In this document: in pieces, positions 61,396-64,000 of the stretch
Position numbering within the stretch: position 1 is the stretch's first letter
How the letters are laid out: the number at the start of each line of letters is the position of its first letter
Assembly (NCBI GenBank): GCA_963849065.1
Contig: CAWKFM010000002.1
Span: 496,001-560,000 of the forward strand
Length of the DNA stretch: 64,000 nt
Source of the DNA: TOLSYN sp963849065
GTDB taxonomy: Bacteria; Acidobacteriota; Terriglobia; Terriglobales; Acidobacteriaceae
Direction: 5' to 3'
The notes under the pieces: model-generated
What the model was told of the DNA's origin: nothing
The model's input: only the letters and a program-made list of their open reading frames with translations
The model's database searches: none
Program-made: the position numbers and the translations under genes

Positions 61396-61407
61396 GGTTG
61401 TACAACC
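61396..61407. repeat. 12-bp perfect palindrome, possible operator
   Basis: GGTTGTACAACC is a perfect 12-bp palindrome about 230 bases upstream of the carbamoyltransferase start and touching a TTGACG hexamer on the minus strand. Palindromes of this length also occur by chance several times in a window of this size, so this is weak evidence for a repressor site. Confidence 0.25.
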
Positions 61408-61493
61408 GTCAACAATTGCGCTCCGATGGGCTCGCCAAAACGCAATGTTCAAGGCTTCGCCGTCCTCTTGGCGAAAGAGGCCGCAGGCAGAAC

Positions 61494-61530
61494 AAAAAAT
61501 GGCCAGCGATCGCATCCGACCGCTGGCCAT
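61494..61530 (-). terminator. Intrinsic terminator of the porin gene
   Basis: ATGGCCAGCG (61499-61508) and CGCTGGCCAT (61521-61530) form a perfect 10-bp stem with a 12-base loop. On the minus strand it is followed by TTTTTT (complement of A-run 61494-61499). It lies 49 bases after the porin stop codon on that strand. This is the cleanest intrinsic terminator in the window. Confidence 0.85.
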
Positions 61531-61578
61531 TGACCATGAATGCTGCTGGCCGCTGCTTGCTTGCCATCGCAACGTTCC

Positions 61579-63339
61579 CTACGGCAGGTAGTATCGGAAC
61601 GAGGTTAAGACCATGTTGTCGATGCTGCGTGGTGCTCCACCCACACCGGACCAGGTGTTGCGCGTCAGGTAAGAGTACTGCCCGCCGAACTGAACCCTGC
61701 CCGCCGGTCCGTTATACAAGCGGTACCAGAAGCCAAATGTACCCTCGATCAGGGCGCGCGTATCCCCTACGCAATTGGCGAGCGTGCCGGGAGTAAAGCC
61801 GGTTCCCGCGCCGGGAAGGGTTTCCGTGTAGCAACCGCTGTTCACAAAAAGGGGATTGCCGTAGCCGACTTCTTTGCCCGTAACAGGATCGGTTTCGGTC
61901 GCCGTGCGGCTGGCATATTCTGCTCCACCGTAAGCGTAGAGATCGAGTTTGGTGCCATGCCATTCGAGCGTGCTCAGCCCCTGGTAGCCACGGATCAAAG
62001 CGAGGGTTCCGTTCGCATTCACCGTGACATCGGAAAGCGATCCGGCGCCGTAGCGGCCCACACCGCTGCCGCCGAAGCCATGCAGACCGAAGACAATGTG
62101 CTTGTGGTCGAAGTTCCAGCGGGCGTTGGCGCCGAAGCCTCCACCGTTTTTCGCGGAGTTATAGGCACCCAGTACGTTGGAACCTGCTGCGGCACTGCCG
62201 TCGCAATGGGTTGTGGCGCCGACATCGCCGCAAGGAAATACACGGTCGGCGAAGCGGTCGTAGAGGCCGAAGACCTCATAGTGGCCAAAGCCAGGATCAA
62301 AGGCGGCCTTGGCGATGATATCGGGTGAGGGATTGAACGAGTAGGTTCCGCTGGAGTTGTAACTTTTGCCGTCGCCCGCTTCGCCGAGCAAGAAGTTATC
62401 CGCGTTGTTATGCAGCGTGGCTGTAGCTTCGGGGTTCTCTATGGCGGCGGCCAACCAGATCTTATCGCCGAAGTTCTTGGTCACGCGAAGCCCATACTGC
62501 CGCGCGAAACTGAAACCGACATTGTATCCCGCGTCGATCGTCCTGGGCCGGGCATCGTTGGTTTTGCCGGCATCGTCGCTGGGACGGATTCCCCGCTGGT
62601 TTTCGGTGACCAGGCTCCACATCTGGCCGCCGAGGAAACTCCATCCGTTGTTGAAACGAGCCTGTCCCCACGCCTGACGAAGACGCAACGTGTAACCGTC
62701 GGTCTGGGTGGATGTTGAGGTGACGCCGGACGAGAGAAAGTCGCCGGACACGTAGCCGGAGAGCTCCGCGCTCTTCAGGTGTCCCAACAAATAGACGGTA
62801 GGCCGCGACTGGCGCGCGGAGCCGAAGAACTCCGACTCCTTGCTTTGCGAAGCACCGGGCAGGGGCAGCGAATTAAATGGGGTGGAAACGTCAGCTCCCA
62901 AGGCTTTGGAGCGGCGCACGGTTTCGGCCGCCACAAAGCCACCCGGCGTGATGCTGAGGCCTTTGAAGCGAATCGTCAGAGGACCTTCGAGCTCCGTAGT
63001 TGGCCCGGTCTGCTGGACCTCCTGTGCGGCCGGCGCGGCGTTGCTGACGCTGGTCTTGAGTTCGGCCACGTCTCCCTTGAGTTCAGAGACGCTCTGCTGT
63101 TGCTGACTGGCCTGGGTTTGGGCCGCGGCCGCTTTGTTGGCCGCGTCAGCCGCGGCCGCTTGAGTCTGCCGCGCGTTTTGCAGCAGTAGTTGCACCTGCT
63201 CGGTCAGTTTCTGGATTTGCTGCTGCTGGGCTGCCAAGGCGTCTTTCAATGCCTGCACGTCGGCAGCAGAGGCGGCGGATGTTTGGGCGAAAAGCGCAGG
63301 CGCTGAGAGCAGTAGAACTAAAAGGATGATTCTCTTCAT
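61579..63339 (-). CDS. Outer-membrane porin with N-terminal coiled coil
   Basis: This 586-residue protein has a signal peptide (KRIILLVLLLSAPALFAQ) and a Gln/Ala/Lys-rich coiled coil with repeated AAQQQQIQKL- and QTQASQQQQSV-type heptads (about residues 25-105). A long beta-rich barrel domain with frequent alternating Gly/aromatic strands ends in SFRYYLP. The first strand IRFKGLSITPGGFVAAETV is typical of DcaP-like trimeric porins. The coiled coil would lie in the periplasm and bind the trimer or peptidoglycan. ATG 63339 has GAGG seven bases upstream; the frame extends to 63381 without benefit. Substrate is unknown. Confidence 0.82.
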   Translation of the reverse strand: MKRIILLVLLLSAPALFAQTSAASAADVQALKDALAAQQQQIQKLTEQVQLLLQNARQTQAAAADAANKAAAAQTQASQQQQSVSELKGDVAELKTSVSNAAPAAQEVQQTGPTTELEGPLTIRFKGLSITPGGFVAAETVRRSKALGADVSTPFNSLPLPGASQSKESEFFGSARQSRPTVYLLGHLKSAELSGYVSGDFLSSGVTSTSTQTDGYTLRLRQAWGQARFNNGWSFLGGQMWSLVTENQRGIRPSDDAGKTNDARPRTIDAGYNVGFSFARQYGLRVTKNFGDKIWLAAAIENPEATATLHNNADNFLLGEAGDGKSYNSSGTYSFNPSPDIIAKAAFDPGFGHYEVFGLYDRFADRVFPCGDVGATTHCDGSAAAGSNVLGAYNSAKNGGGFGANARWNFDHKHIVFGLHGFGGSGVGRYGAGSLSDVTVNANGTLALIRGYQGLSTLEWHGTKLDLYAYGGAEYASRTATETDPVTGKEVGYGNPLFVNSGCYTETLPGAGTGFTPGTLANCVGDTRALIEGTFGFWYRLYNGPAGRVQFGGQYSYLTRNTWSGVGGAPRSIDNMVLTSFRYYLP

Positions 63340-63511
63340 GCAATATGCCTCACGTAAGGTGAGCGAGAGAGCTAGCCCCACAAAGGGACGCCCTCGTCAG
63401 CGGCTATTTAGTTGAGATGGAGAAGGCAGTCGTCGCGATAAAAGGCGCGGCTTAGCGACAACAACAACAGAAGGCGGGTTGGAAGACCGTTGTCGGGGTC
63501 ATGGTGCTTGA

Positions 63512-63539
63512 TTTATAACACATCACTTACCGAATTCAA
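63512..63539 (-). promoter_or_regulatory. Probable sigma-70-type promoter of the porin gene
   Basis: On the minus strand TTGAAT (63539-63534) and TATAAA (63517-63512) are separated by 16 bases, giving a start near 63505 and a 5' leader of about 165 bases. The region is the most AT-rich part of the gap. Confidence 0.45.
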
Positions 63540-63629
63540 AATAACCATGTGAACTTCCAGCAGTTCTAAAAATGAAATGGGAACCCTGATAGCTATTTGC
63601 CCGAGCATTGAGCTGTGCTCTGTTGGGTC

Positions 63630-64000
63630 ATGGAGATATTTGAGTCGCTTTTGGCCGGGTTGCGCACGGTCTGCGGAGGATTTCCAGATTCACGCCGCAG
63701 CCGAGATGTGGACTACTCGATGGCCGATATTGGGCTTTCGGCGTTTTCCCTGTTCTTCATGCAGAGCGAGTCGTTCCTTGCTCATCAGCGGCATCTGGAG
63801 CGCGGGCGGGGCACTTCGAATTGCCATACGCTGTTCGGAATGAAGAAGATCCCCACGGATAACTACATTCGCCTGATGCTGGACAAGGTCTCCCCGGAGG
63901 CTTTGCAGCCCTGCTTCGACCAGGTGCTCGAACAACTGTGCGAGCACGACGGCCTCAAGGCATTTCAACGGCTGGGCGGACGAACGCTGGTGGCGTTGGA
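63630..64000 (+). mobile_element. Transposase, N-terminal part (IS4-like; runs off right edge)
   Basis: An open frame from ATG 63630 runs without a stop to the end of the window (123 residues). It contains DVDYSMADIGLSAFSLFFMQ, SFLAHQRHLERGRGTSNCH, LFGMKKIPTDNYIRLMLD and AFQRLGGRTLVAL. This pattern is familiar from the N-terminal region of DDE transposases of the IS4-like group. The catalytic DDE residues would lie beyond the edge, so intactness cannot be judged. Left terminal inverted repeats were not identified between 63540 and 63630. The element belongs to the boundary of this conserved region rather than to the porin unit. Confidence 0.7.

Larger units (their letters stand above)
61169..61578. 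other. Intergenic region between carbamoyltransferase and porin genes
   Basis: This gap of 410 bases holds the terminator of the porin gene (61494-61530) and, towards the carbamoyltransferase, the likely promoter of the NRPS operon. On the minus strand a TTGACG (61412-61407) sits next to the 12-bp palindrome at 61396-61407, but a matching -10 hexamer at the right distance is not convincing. No further gene is recognised; the carbamoyltransferase frame is open to 61306. Confidence 0.5.

Noticed and set aside
1..64000. CRISPR array, tRNA or rRNA genes, prophage
   Set aside because: No regularly spaced repeats, cloverleaf-like segments, rRNA stretches or phage genes were seen on either strand.

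Overview
The window is a 64 kb piece of a GC-rich bacterial chromosome (roughly 60% GC, densely coded, many ATGA/TTGA overlaps, frequent GTG and TTG starts). Two signal peptidases, a Tad pilus locus, an assimilatory sulfate operon with an APS-type reductase, and a porin with a Q/A-rich coiled-coil N-terminus point to a Gram-negative soil-type organism. The gene mix fits Acidobacteriota (Terriglobia), but no rRNA or other phylogenetic marker is present, so this is an inference.

Layout. 1-12170: plus-strand housekeeping genes: a TPR-like fragment, rnc, two lepB paralogs, an AsmA-like protein with an exported partner, trpS, scpA, scpB with a large internal insertion, rluB with a very long basic tail, and hisC. 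12200-16610 (minus): MgtC/DUF4010 membrane protein, MFS transporter, TonB-like protein. 17160-18690 (plus): two envelope proteins, one with zinc ribbons and an SH3-like domain. 18795-27150 (minus): a complete Tad/Flp pilus operon (flp, cpaA, cpaB, cpaC, cpaE, cpaF, tadB, tadC), ending in an unlisted 33-residue membrane protein and a DUF192 gene. 27730-32842: two related polytopic membrane proteins flanking a divergent glycosyltransferase-like protein.

33001-43766 (plus) is a sulfate-to-sulfide operon: sulfite reductase, two siroheme enzymes, sulfate-binding protein, CysTWA transporter, APS reductase, and CysD/CysN sulfate adenylyltransferase. It is preceded by a 29-codon, cysteine-rich leader ORF (Cys-Cys-Thr-Cys-Cys-Cys) directly downstream of a good sigma-70 promoter, then by a 13-position terminator stem just before the first gene. 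I read this as a cysteine-sensing transcription attenuator with an almost leaderless start, and regard it as the most interesting item here. CysN carries a C-terminal APS-kinase-like domain whose P-loop is destroyed, which agrees with the APS-type (not PAPS-type) CysH.

43770-52200: pabB-pabC fusion, pyruvate carboxylase, HrpB helicase and an EfpL/YeiP-like elongation factor P. 52357-61168 (minus): a compact biosynthetic cluster in transcription order carbamoyltransferase, NRPS A-(luciferase-like monooxygenase inserted)-A-PCP, and NRPS C-A-PCP-TE. It predicts an oxidised and possibly carbamoylated dipeptide-sized product. 61579-63339: porin with a clear promoter and terminator. 63630 to the right edge: start of a transposase. 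No tRNA, rRNA or CRISPR array was seen.
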